DNA of 45,000 nt from Sphaeroforma sirkka (taxonomy: Eukaryota > Opisthokonta > Ichthyosporea > Ichthyophonida): assembly GCA_001586965.3 (NCBI GenBank), contig LUCW03002621.1, positions 87,501 through 132,500 on the forward strand, read 5' to 3'. The position numbers and the translations under genes are program-made. Of this stretch, positions 16,096-26,299 are shown in pieces; the first letter of the stretch is position 1; the number at the start of each line of letters is the position of its first letter. The notes below the pieces were generated by a model, which worked only from the letters and a program-made list of their open reading frames with translations, was not told where the DNA came from and ran no database searches.

Positions 16096-16690
16096 TGTAG
16101 AAATACGGCCTCCGGTCAGTCTAAAATATCAAGATCAATTGATATAATACATTGGTTTTTATTTGTATTTTAAATAATTTAGTACAAGCTCTTTTTCCAA
16201 TATTTCCAAAGTGTTCTAAATTCACTTTGATGGCTCCAATAGCCTGAGTATTTGGTATGACTCATCTACTTGGACCTATTTGAGACATTAGTAGATGTAG
16301 GATATTATAAACTAAATTTTATAATCTCCGAACTACTACTTATAGAATTTGGTCCTCCCGCCAATCTCCAAAATCCAATAAGTCTGTTTCTTTTTTTAAC
16401 TTTTGCTCAGATGGAACTTTATTTATATCAGCTAATGTATTAACGTGACTTACGTTATTATGTCTATTTACAAATTAGGCAAGTGGTCATGAACACTTAG
16501 TACTTCTAGTGAAAATTATTCAATAAAGAACAGCTAGAGGTACGCCCTGTGTGATCGAGGATATTCAGGCTCTTAACAAGAGGCAGTCCCGATCATTCTT
16601 ACACAAGCTACCACTGCTAAATCCTAACTGACTAAATTGTATTTTAGTTTAATATAGTTTGAAACCTAGTAATTTCCATCGAAGTTTACA
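16096..16690 (+). repeat. Ty3-like LTR, copy B (5' LTR of the internal region)
   Basis: Same sequence as copy A with a few substitutions and two fewer T bases. It is preceded by AGCTG and followed by TATTTTTCAG and, 80 bp later, the gag-like ATG. This is the LTR in the correct position to be the 5' LTR of the coding region that follows. I could not recognise a tRNA-complementary primer-binding site directly after it. Confidence 0.9.
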
Positions 16691-16769
16691 TATTTTTCAG
16701 TTATTTATTAGTTACAGTAGTGTACTGCTTCTAGACTGTCTAACATCGATTTACTAGCCAGCAAATACT

Positions 16770-17482
16770 ATGGCTAAGGGTACTTCTAAAGGCAAGGGAG
16801 CCGCTAGCTCTAAGCCTGCTAAGCCTGCCGAGGTTCCTGAGGTCCCTGTGGAAACACCTAGCCTGTCTGGAGTTGAGCCTGCCGAGGAAACTGTTGGGGA
16901 AGCCAATTCTGAGGTTGGTACAGAGGATAATTCTGAGGATGACTCGTCGGATCCTAAAGCCTTGGAAGAAGAGGTATCTACACCGCGGAAAGGCTCGTCA
17001 GCGTCCGTGTATCACTTAGGAGTGAAGCTCAGGACCCCAGCTTGCCCCCTGACTACGTGCCGTCAAATATTGGGGATAAACGTCGAAAGGCTGGAAAATT
17101 CGTGGATACGATTGTCGGGGACATTATAACTCCACATCTAAAGGACACTCCAGCACAAATCCGGAGTGAAAAGGAAGTATTGGACCTGTCTGAAAATTTC
17201 GGTTTCGCCATCGATGGAGAAGCCATTCCATTCAGCTCAAATCTTGGGGCCGAAGCTGAGGACGCCATAACTCGACAACGAGTGGTTGGATCCTCTCAAT
17301 CTCGACGCCAATTGAACCGCACTGAAGCGCTCTTGAAGGAACGAGCGGCAGCAGCAGTTGTGGACCCCTCTATCGTGTCCCACTTGGCTGATATTCTTCC
17401 TATACCGAAGAAGAAGAAAAAATTCGGGCCCAGTTTCGAACCCGAGACCTACTGGTTTACCAGACAGTATGTTTACTACTAA
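16770..17482 (+). pseudogene. gag-like N-terminal frame of the Ty3-like element (frameshifted)
   Basis: ATG at 16770 opens a Lys/Ala/Pro- and then Glu/Asp-rich stretch to 17129. The continuing protein is in the +2 frame from about 17,042 to 17,482 (PPDYVPSNIGDKRRKAGKFV). No known domain is recognised. The low-complexity acidic N-terminus followed by a helical part is compatible with a retroelement gag. Reading continues out of frame past 17,482 toward the next frame, with breaks in A-rich runs. Confidence 0.6.
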
Positions 17483-17595
17483 GCCAGTTACCACTGGCGA
17501 GAGAGAAAAATATTTCAAAATTTAATCTCTATAGCTCTGATGCTACCATTGACCATCCTCTTGACAAACCTAACCCTGTCAGAGGATATGATCGT

Positions 17596-18801
17596 ATGGA
17601 ACTCGATGAGGCTTACCATCCTCGTAATATCGACCCTCATTTGCCAACTAACCCTGGTAATCACGATTTTGGCAATCGCTACACCAGTACCTCGTTAGAG
17701 AGTTCCCACTCTAATCCTGAGGATGAGGAAGTGAGAACCAGACATACTCGTCTCAGGCTATTACGCTCTGGTATGCAAGTCCTTGAGGACCGTCTATTGA
17801 ATGACTCTGACCTTGACGATAGAAAAGCGGATAACATTCGCTATCTAATCGATAACAAGAGAAAGGAAATAGACACCATCTTGGCACTAGCGACCCGTAG
17901 CACTGAGCATGAGCCTCGTGAACACTTAGAACCAAGCTTTATAAAGCAGCTAGGTAACGCGCAGGCTGAGGTCGATTTCTCTACTAATGAGAGTACAGTG
18001 GAGACATTGAAGGCCTTCGACCAACTTAAGGAGTCTGCCAGCCTTAAGGATAAGCAGATGATGAATGCCTTTATTCATTTCTGTGAGCCAGGTGAATGGC
18101 GAACTATCTTGAAGGCTCATGAGCCCAACTGGAAAGCCCTACCCTGGCACCAGTTGCGTGATAATATACTTAACACCTTTTTTGAAGATGCACGTGACCG
18201 TGAACTTTTAGAGTCTCGCAAGTTCTTTGCAAACGATACCACTATTCGAGGTGCTCTAGCTCATATGACACATATGAATACTCGGATGGGTGGTCGTACC
18301 TATACTGGCGAATATTTATTAATTTGTCAGATGATGGAGACTCTGGAAACTAACCTCTTTAAGAAAGTCAATGATGACATCATCGCCTATGGTGATTTGC
18401 GATCTATGCCTTGGTCTGTCTTTGAGAAGATAGTTCACAAGCATACAAATTCCTCTACTAGAGTACTTAGTACCACGAGCTACACCCAGCCCACTAAGCG
18501 AAACGCAGTAGAGACTACTGCGCGTAGTACTAAGAAACCTCGCACTACTACTGGAGGGGGTACTGGCTCTACTTCTACCGAACCGAAAGGTGATAAGAAG
18601 GTGAGAGCGCCTTGCAAGAAGTGTGGTTACAACCTCACAAAACGTAATGGCAAGTGGAATGGTAGACACGACCCTGTTAAGTGTGCACCAGGCAAGCCAG
18701 ATTTTGGACACTATATGAAAGAGTGTGCTATTTGCAAGGGTACTAACGGTTGGCACAAAGAGGATTGCAAGGACTTACCGGACGTCCAAGTTAAGCACTG
18801 A
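17596..18801 (+). CDS. gag/nucleocapsid-like protein of the Ty3-like element
   Basis: Intact 401-residue frame. A central helical part (about residues 110-280, with FCEPGEWRTILKAHEPNW) resembles a capsid-type gag region. The C-terminus has a basic Thr/Lys/Arg linker and then a Cys/His cluster, with Cys pairs CKKC and CAIC plus nearby His and Cys, which could form one or two non-classical zinc knuckles. Ten bases separate its stop from the pol start, so pol is probably expressed by reinitiation, stop readthrough or frameshift. The true start may lie upstream, since coding-like sequence precedes this ATG. Confidence 0.7.
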   Translation: MELDEAYHPRNIDPHLPTNPGNHDFGNRYTSTSLESSHSNPEDEEVRTRHTRLRLLRSGMQVLEDRLLNDSDLDDRKADNIRYLIDNKRKEIDTILALATRSTEHEPREHLEPSFIKQLGNAQAEVDFSTNESTVETLKAFDQLKESASLKDKQMMNAFIHFCEPGEWRTILKAHEPNWKALPWHQLRDNILNTFFEDARDRELLESRKFFANDTTIRGALAHMTHMNTRMGGRTYTGEYLLICQMMETLETNLFKKVNDDIIAYGDLRSMPWSVFEKIVHKHTNSSTRVLSTTSYTQPTKRNAVETTARSTKKPRTTTGGGTGSTSTEPKGDKKVRAPCKKCGYNLTKRNGKWNGRHDPVKCAPGKPDFGHYMKECAICKGTNGWHKEDCKDLPDVQVKH

Positions 18802-18810
18802 CAGTACCGT

Positions 18811-21800
18811 ATGTGTGCACTAGAGCAAGATTATGAGAAAATGTTCAATAAAATCTATACCAAAGGAGATGAACGTATCTTTCAAACAGTTTTCGTAAAT
18901 GGAGAAAAAGTTATGGCACTATTTGATCCAGGGGCTGAAGTCTCTGCTATCTCACGCCGAGTAGCCTACGCTACAGATATGGCTGTCCATAACGAAACAA
19001 CTGTTTTAATCTTGGGAAATGGCAAAGTTACTACTTGCGAACAAGCCATTGACTATGCACACATAATGCTGTCAGATAGAAGAGAAGTGAAGACTCACCT
19101 AATCGTTACTGACATGTCTCAGAAATACGATTTAATTATAGGTATGACTGATCTTCTCAGTTTAGGTATAACACTCACTGGTCTGCCTAATGGGCTAGAC
19201 CCGAATAAAGATCAGTCAGATGATAATATGTTAAAGATACCTAAACCTCCGGAAGGTGAAGCAAAGGATATGATTCCGCACTTCACCGATATAATTATGG
19301 ACTTAATTATACAAAACAGGAAGATTGCAATAACTGACTGGTGTATGTTTGAGTTCTCTAATGGGTACGTTAGACTTGACTTAACAAACGTCGACTTCTC
19401 TAAGTTAAAGTGTCCTTCACATAACTACGTGAGTTGGAGACACAAAGACGTTGTCAAAACCCAAATCGAAGATTAAATAAAACAGGGTCTAATTGAAATC
19501 AATTATGATACAACCCCAGTTAACTTAGCTCTCTTAGCGGTCGATCAATATAAATCTGATGGAACGTTTAGTAAAACAAGAGTAGTACTAGACCTGTCGC
19601 CAATCAACAAACTAATTCCGCAACATAGTTTTCCCTTACCTAAGATAAGCGAGATACTACGCAAAATGGAGGGTGCGACTATCTTTTCCAAGATAGACTT
19701 AAAAGCTGCATTCCATCAGCTACAGATATATGAGCCTCATAGGAAATACTTTTCCTTTACTTGGCAAGGTAAGAAGTACCAGTTTAAAGGTGCACCTGAA
19801 GGCTTACACATGTTACCTTCTTTCTTCCAACAAGTTATGATGGAACTATTTGCGGACCTGTCGTATAACGTATCAGTCTATTTAGATGATATAGTTATCT
19901 TTACAAAGACAGCACACGAACATGCTAAACTCGTTAAAGAAGTCTTAAAGCGACTTAATCATGCTAAACTTAAGATTAACGAAGACAAGTGTTCTTTTGC
20001 TAAAGATACTATACACTTACTTGGCTACAAAGTATCTGCAGCAGGGGTAGAAATTGATCCTGGCAAGAAACAGTTTCTGTTGGATTTATCAACACCAATT
20101 ACTGGAAGAGATGTGAACTCTGTGTGTGGGTTTGTTAACTTCTTCTCGGATTCGGTACCGCATCTTTCTCATTACTTAAAGCCTTTCAGTCACCTACGGC
20201 TGCACAAAGGACCTTTGGGAAAGCTTTGGACTAAGAATGTGATGATGCATTTAAACTAGTCAAAAGTAAAGTAATGGACGCACCCATCATGCAGTACCCT
20301 GTGAATGGTGTCCCATTCCAAGTAGCAACCGACGCTTCAGATCGAGCGGTAGGTGTAGTGCTTTACCAAACGATAAATGGTAAACCGCGCTACATACAAT
20401 TCTTTTAGCAAGAGTTATAATAAGAGTCAACGGAATTACCCTACCGTTAAACAAGAGCTCTTTGCTATAGTTACTGCGCTAAGACAGTTTAAAGACTACC
20501 TTTATGGAAGTTACTTTACTGTCGCCTGTGATCAAAAGTCTTTAACATACTTAAAAGATATGAACCCTGATTCACAGTTGGTGAGCCGCTGGCATGACAT
20601 TATTGCCAAGTTCGCTTTTAATATAACACACATACCAGGAATACATAACCATCTTCCTGACATGCTCTCTCGACTTGTGCCCGACTACCAGAAAACAGTC
20701 AAGGAGTTATTAGCAACCGATTGGATGCTAAATAAGAAATGGTTTAACCTCGCTCAATCACGATGGGGTCCATTTACTGTTGATATGTTCGCCGCAGAAC
20801 ATAACAAACAGGTTTCTGAATATAGGTCGTTGACTCATCCTAAAGGTGATGCATTTCAGCTTGACTTATCAAAGCATAATGCGTGGGCTAACCCACCTTG
20901 TCAACTTATCGCACAGTTGTTAAATTATGTTAATATTACTAAATCTACCATTACGCTGTGTTGTCCCTTACGTAACTCCGACCCATGGATACGTGATTTA
21001 ATTAATATGATTCAAGACGAACCTATTTATGTCGACCGTGAAACCGACACGTTCTTGTATCAGGGATCCTATTCTATTAAGAAGACACCTTGGAAACACA
21101 CCATTGTTTGTCGCATCGGTCCTGCAGGTACCACTAAGTGGAAACCCTCAACCGAATTCTTAGCTAAACTAGAGGAGTCTAAGAGTTTGAACAAAAGCTC
21201 AAGACTCGTATAACACATGCACCCAACAAGATTGCAGTCGAGGTAATGCCGATTGAAACGGCATTAGATCGTAAAACATGGAACTAGCTAAGGCCATGGA
21301 TCAAAGACTCAAAACTCTAAGAGAACCTGAAGCTCGCACTCAACTACTTAAAGCGCTGCTTAAAGAACAGCCAGGAGTTGCGAAACAACTGAAGAAGATA
21401 CTTCAACAATCTAATGTTGTCAATTATGTATCTCAGGAGTCTACCCTCCTGATACTGAGGTTGCCCTTTCCAACAGGACTATGGTTCACCCAGCCAGCGT
21501 TACGCAGAATCTGACTGACTTAGAGGAGCTCGAAAGTAGAGTTAAAATTATACATAATTTAACGCATCGAGCATATGAGCATACTTATAAAATGGCTATT
21601 CGTGCAGGGCTTGATCACCCGGCGCTGAAAGAAACCATACGTGAAGTATACCGACGCTGTACTGATTGTGAAAAGAACCAGATCAAGCGATACGGTTGGG
21701 CACCCCTAAAAAAAAAGTGTGACAGAAGACCAACCGATGCGCCGAGTCATAATCGATTTGGTTAAACTCCCGCGATCCAAGCATACTGGCGATGTATATA

Positions 21801-21852
21801 TCTGTCATTTCTTATGTGTGGCTTCGGGCTATAACTTGCTTGACTTAAATCA
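18811..21852 (+). pseudogene. Ty3-like pol: protease, RT, RNase H, Dam-like segment, truncated integrase
   Basis: Aspartic protease LFDPGAEVSAIS near 18,920. RT with FSKIDLKAAFHQL (19,680) and the catalytic YLDDIVIF (about 19,880). RNase H with VATDASDRAVGVVLYQ (20,325) and NYPTVKQELFAIV (20,430). Then WGPFTVDMFAAEHNKQ and ANPPCQLIAQLL (20,765-20,930), the Dam-like methylase-type segment known mainly from DIRS elements. Last come an integrase H2C2 zinc-binding segment (HNLTH ... CTDC, 21,555-21,670) and the first part of the core (IIDLVKLPRS) to about 21,845. Breaks are a TAA at 19474 (same frame on both sides) and frameshifts near 20,230, 20,400, 21,470 and in the A run at 21,708. The last two integrase catalytic residues are missing because the element is cut off. 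Confidence 0.85.
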
Positions 21853-23302
21853 CGTCTGAACGTAGCAGCATTCAACACAAAATAGAGAATCGATTACGAT
21901 GAAAGCTATACACCAGTGGTAGCCAAGGGAACACTCAGGATCTGTCTAGCTCTAATGGCACACTACGACGTGGACATTCGACAATACGATATACCCCCGG
22001 CCTACCTCACTCAAGAACTGGATACACCTAGCTACTTGCGAGTGCCGTAAAGATATGATCTCATTAAAAACATACTTGATCCGTTTCAGAGACAATTATA
22101 CGAAGGGCACAAATATGGAGACACAAAGGTCGTATGTCGAGTTGACCGTCGTGTATACAACCTACCGCCTAGCGGCCACTATTGGTTTAAAGCTATTCTT
22201 CGGTTTGCTATACTCCACTATTATAGGCAAGCACAATCGGATGGAGCACTGTTCATCGAACTAACCCACAGTGGACCGTGTTTCATTATTGTGCACGAAA
22301 ACGACAAAACTGCAGCATGACAGAGTAAGACTGACGAACAGAAGCTAGATGACACAATGAAAGGCGAATGAAACACTGTTGATATGAACATACCGTTGTG
22401 GTTCCTCAAGTGTCAAGTAGAAAGACACTCTGGAAGAGTACATCTTCATCAACGACAATACCTAAGAGAAATATTGCAGGAATGGGGATTAATAGACTGT
22501 AAACCAGCATGTGTGCCAATTCTAGAGTCGGGCCATGAAATTTTGACAAACACGCACATCTCCCAGAAAAAGCGGCAAGTTCAGACGTCTTAACAATCAC
22601 ATAATACAACAAGCTAGTGGGTCAGCTACGATACCTTGTAGATCAAACATAAGTAGATATATGGGTTGCTGCTTCGATCCTAAGTCGCTATCTATCACCA
22701 ACACAGGAGCATCACTTCAGAGGAGCCTAGCGCTGTTTGAATTTCTCTCTGGTACTCAAGACTTCGGTCTCGAGTACACGAACAAAGAACCATGTATTCC
22801 CTATCTGAGGCAGACAGTAGCTTTGTTAGCGATGACACAACAAGACGATCTACCACCGGGCAAGGTTCATGTGGGGAACAAATTTACAACGGCTAGCAAC
22901 AACGTCTACAGCAGAGGTAGAATACATCGCACGGTCTGATCCAGCCAAAGACACAGTATGGACTAGGAATCTCTTCACGGAATTGGGCATTCAGCTCGCA
23001 GAACCCACTACCATAGAGCAGGACAGCAAGTCAGCAATAATGGGGAATGGCATCACGGAATCCCGCCGTACTAAACTTGTCGACCTACGATATCATCATA
23101 TCAGAGAACTCACATCGAACAGTACCATCAAGCCAAAAATACATACTATCGGAACAGCTACTCAGCGATTCCTTCACGAACCTCTCAGCCGAGAAAAGTT
23201 CACCGATATACGCATTCGATTGATGATTCAGATTCCATAATCAATTTAACTCAATTCATAATAAAGCCTAATTTTCTATCCTCAATGGGTAAAATTTATC
23301 AC
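21853..23302 (+). pseudogene. Ty1/copia RT and RNase H (3' part), decayed
   Basis: Continuation of the copia RT interrupted at 14,871. KSRLNVAAF (copia KARLVA position) is followed by IDYDESYTPVV and DIRQYDIPPAYLTQEL. Further on are RVYNLPPSG (22,150), an RT thumb-like part with HLHQRQYLREIL (22,440), and the copia RNase H with TAEVEYIA, QDSKSAIM and YHHIRELT (22,905-23,115). There are several stops and frameshifts, one from an extra A at about 23,130 that is absent from the duplicated copy. The end of this region is the first copy of a 428-bp tandem duplication. Confidence 0.85.
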
Positions 23303-23730
23303 GGGAACAAATTTACAACGGCTAGCAACAACGTCTACAGCAGAGGTAGAATACATCGCACGGTCTGATCCAGCCAAAGACACAGTATGGACTAGGAATC
23401 TCTTCACGGAATTGGGCATTCAGCTCGCAGAACCCACTACCATAGAGCAGGACAGCAAGTCAGCAATAATGGGGAATGGCATCACGGAATCCCGCCGTAC
23501 TAAACTTGTCGACCTACGATATCATCATATCAGAGAACTCACATCGAACAGTACCATCAAGCCAAAATACATACTATCGGAACAGCTACTCAGCGATTCC
23601 TTCACGAACCTCTCAGCCGAGAAAAGTTCACCGATATACGCATTCGATTGATGATTCAGATTCCATAATCAATTTAACTCAATTCATAATAAAGCCTAAT
23701 TTTCTATCCTCAATGGGTAAAATTTATCAC
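22874..23730 (+). repeat. tandem duplication of about 428 bp inside copia RNase H
   Basis: 22874-23302 and 23303-23730 are identical apart from one A (five As versus four in the AAAATACATAC region). The unit starts GGGAACAAATTTACAAC and ends AAATTTATCAC. It covers the RNase H C-terminal half and the downstream noncoding part. Near identity shows the duplication is recent compared with the decay of the copia element. Confidence 0.97.
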
Positions 23731-24138
23731 TACGCGAATTTAGCAATTTTCTTTAAAAGCAACTATACCAAGGATAGCAGCCAGACTACACCATAAGCGC
23801 CGCACTCTCCAAGGCCCAAGAAAAGGTCTCAGCCTCTCAGTCTCTGAGTCTCAACCTCTCAGACCACATCCTAAAGTCAAACCAATATGCCGCAACGCGG
23901 AAGGGAGCTGTCCCGCAGCATCCATGCCACACCGCTTCAGAAGGAACATTTCTTTTCCAAGAAAATCTCATGAGTATTTTTACCTGCGAAATTGTGATGC
24001 CTGTCCCAGTACATAAGATTATCCACTCCCGTTGTGATGCCTGTCACTATAGGCACTGAATACCCTAGGCTTGTCAATCATCAAACAAACCTACTCTACT
24101 TTTGTGGCCTGCTCCCCGCGCGACCATTCGCGGACTAG
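23731..24138. other. no recognisable gene; CTCTCAG-rich patch
   Basis: Between the duplicated copia end and the next coding-like stretch. A pyrimidine-rich CTCTCAG-type patch lies at about 23,825-23,865. GTGATGCCTGTC occurs twice, near 23,995 and 24,034. No copia 3' LTR is found here. I see no gene. Confidence 0.4.
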
Positions 24139-25199
24139 CTCGGAGGTTGTCTGGGAATACAACTCGACTCAATGGCCAGTACAAATCCACTCACCCTTCT
24201 GACGCAACCCTCATGGGCCCACGACAAACCATCGCTGCGCTTCCCGTACAGTATCTATGCCTACAGCGATCCGACTCTGTGCTATGATTGTATCAAATAT
24301 GTACATGTTCACATTGCTCGGCTACCGCACGGACGGCTGTCTCTTCCCTGTCTGCCCCGGTAGCCACAAATTTACCATCATATCTGCTTTCAACAATTGA
24401 TTCGACGCATCCTGGTAGGCCCAAAACTGCCGCCCATAGGCCCTGACCTCCTCTAGCAATTACAGGAGTACCACGACTTCCACGGTATCTGGACCCTCCA
24501 CGAACACCTTGAATCTTTTCTCCAGCATGTAGAAGAACCACCGTTCCCTCACCCGTCTCTGACACATCAACAAATGTTTCCCATACCCCGGCTAATCACG
24601 CTGTTGAAGTACTACTTTCCAATTTCGGTCCAAACCAAGTCATCGCGTTTGTTGGTTCCGCCTATGATACTTCTGATCCAGGTCAGCCAGCATTGTCACC
24701 CAATCCTCGCTCCTCGACCGCATTATGACGGATAACCTGGTCCTACTCGGTATTTCGTACTCTGCACCAACCCATTCCACGTCACACTACACGGCGTAGA
24801 CCCGGTCCGTAACACAGAGGTGGGCACGCTACTTAATAAGTCAGCAAACGAATACATGGCACACTCGATGATGACAGTTTTTTGTCAGCACCGGCCCGAA
24901 TTGACCCAGCGCATATCCTCCATCGTCGACTCACTTGGCCCAAGCTTCAAACGGGAATTTACTGACCACTTCTTCCCATCGATTTTTCCCGAACTACTAC
25001 AATGGTTATGAGTGTCATATTACATTGCGACATACATACTTTGTGTAACTTATTTTTGAAATAACCCCATGAACACTCTACATCTCAAAAAAGCTCTAAA
25101 ATTTCAATTCACAGGCTTCAGCTGCACGATGATATGACAGAGCCCTCAGACGAAGTGCAAAAGCTGGTAGATGCCGTGGAGAGAGAGGGGCGCAAGTGA
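24139..25199 (+). pseudogene. unidentified coding-like stretch with a possible spliced C-terminus
   Basis: One frame stays open from 24139 to 25014 except for three stops (24361, 24454, 24733). Its last part is protein-like, including YFVLCTNPFHVTLHGVD, HRPELTQRISSIVDSLG and FFPSIFPELLQWL. A donor at 25005 (TG|GTTATG) and an acceptor at 25114 (TTCACAG) would join in frame to an exon at 25115-25199 reading [19 protein letters not shown] and ending EREGRK-stop. The Trp-Leu at the junction is kept either way. I do not recognise the protein. It may be a captured or disrupted host gene, or coding sequence of an unknown element. It sits between copia RNase H and the 3' LTR-like copy, where an ordinary copia element has only a few tens of bases. 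Confidence 0.4.
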
Positions 25200-25272
25200 A
25201 CATCAAGGTACACTTTAATTTGCGTATATGCATATGTGATCATTTTATACACGTGAACATATTTTTATTCGT

Positions 25273-25531
<259 letters not shown>

Positions 25532-25741
25532 TATATAGACGATCGTCTACTCTTCAGAAAAGTCAACGTTTTCGGCAAATTTCATCGAGTCAGCAGTTTC
25601 AACAAGTCAACGTTTTCAACAATTCTCATCGAGTTATTACTCAAAGCTCTCATACGTCAACGCTTTTGACAAAAATTTATCGGTTCAACGGTTGTCGCCC
25701 AATCCATTTAGATTAAAAAAAAATACAATCCAGGTCTTAAG

Positions 25742-25836
25742 TCTCCAGCCTTCAGCCTTCAGCCTTCAGCATTCAGTATTCACCCTTCAACCTTCAGCAT
25801 TCAGTCTTCAGCCTTCAGCTTTCATACTTCAGCCCT
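25742..25836. repeat. degenerate CCTTCAG heptamer repeat
   Basis: About 13 imperfect copies of CCTTCAG or CATTCAG in tandem, ending about 20 bp before the purine tract GCGGGGAAG that precedes the right copia LTR. Function unknown; the position just before a possible polypurine tract is notable. Confidence 0.8.
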
Positions 25837-25858
25837 TAAATGTAAAACTGCGGGGAAG

Positions 25859-26248
25859 TGAGAGACTGCAGGTTTCAAACCAGAATTTACAGCAAGAACC
25901 CCTATTTGATACATAGAAGTCATCAGAGTTAGCTCACTCCCGAGAGCTAATCAAGTTGTTTAAATTACTCCAGAGAGTTCATTTAAAATCTAACCGACTC
26001 CCGAGAGCAGATTAAGTTTCTCAACTGGCTCCTGAGAATAGTTAAGTATGCCAACCGCAACACTCTTATAATAGCTCCGGTTCTACGTGAGTCATAACCT
26101 ATGCGGGAAAGGCATCAAGTGATCAGTGTGAGATTTAGTTGCAGAGAAGTCGAAGAAGAATAGTATCAAGGTGTAAAAGTGTTCTGCAGAAGGTTTCTTA
26201 TACTGATCATATGAGATTTTACCCTGACTAGCCCAAGTGGTTGGACAC
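25859..26248 (+). repeat. right copia-type LTR
   Basis: Starts TGAGAGACTGCAGG and matches the left LTR (11,467) through the CTCCCGAGAG block, the GATCAGTGTGAGATTTAGTT segment and the CCCAAGTGG end. It is longer by insertions near 25,900 and 26,095, and the copies are visibly diverged. It is preceded by CTGCGGGGAAG, a plausible polypurine tract. It may be the 3' LTR of the same copia or of a relative; divergence and the extra 2 kb before it leave this open. Confidence 0.7.
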
Positions 26249-26299
26249 TGGTCAGAATTAAATACAAACACTAGCACTTTGTTTCAAGTCTACTGCATT

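Larger units (their letters stand above)
14872..21852 (+). mobile_element. Ty3-like LTR retroelement nested in the copia RT
   Basis: Insert composed of LTR (14872-15468), LINE fragment (15469-16095), LTR (16096-16690), gag-like frames, and pol with protease, RT, RNase H, a Dam-like segment and a truncated integrase. The left edge is an exact LTR start. The right edge lacks any 3' LTR: the integrase core stops after about 40 residues and copia RT resumes (KSRL, the copia KARL position). Apart from about two codons, copia RT seems to be missing nothing at the insertion point. Coding pieces are much less decayed than those of the surrounding copia, which fits a younger insertion. Confidence 0.8.

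Noticed and set aside
24293..24565. Gly/Arg-rich 90-residue frame on the minus strand
   Set aside because: It is antisense to the better-supported plus-strand frame, has no recognisable domain and no splice context.
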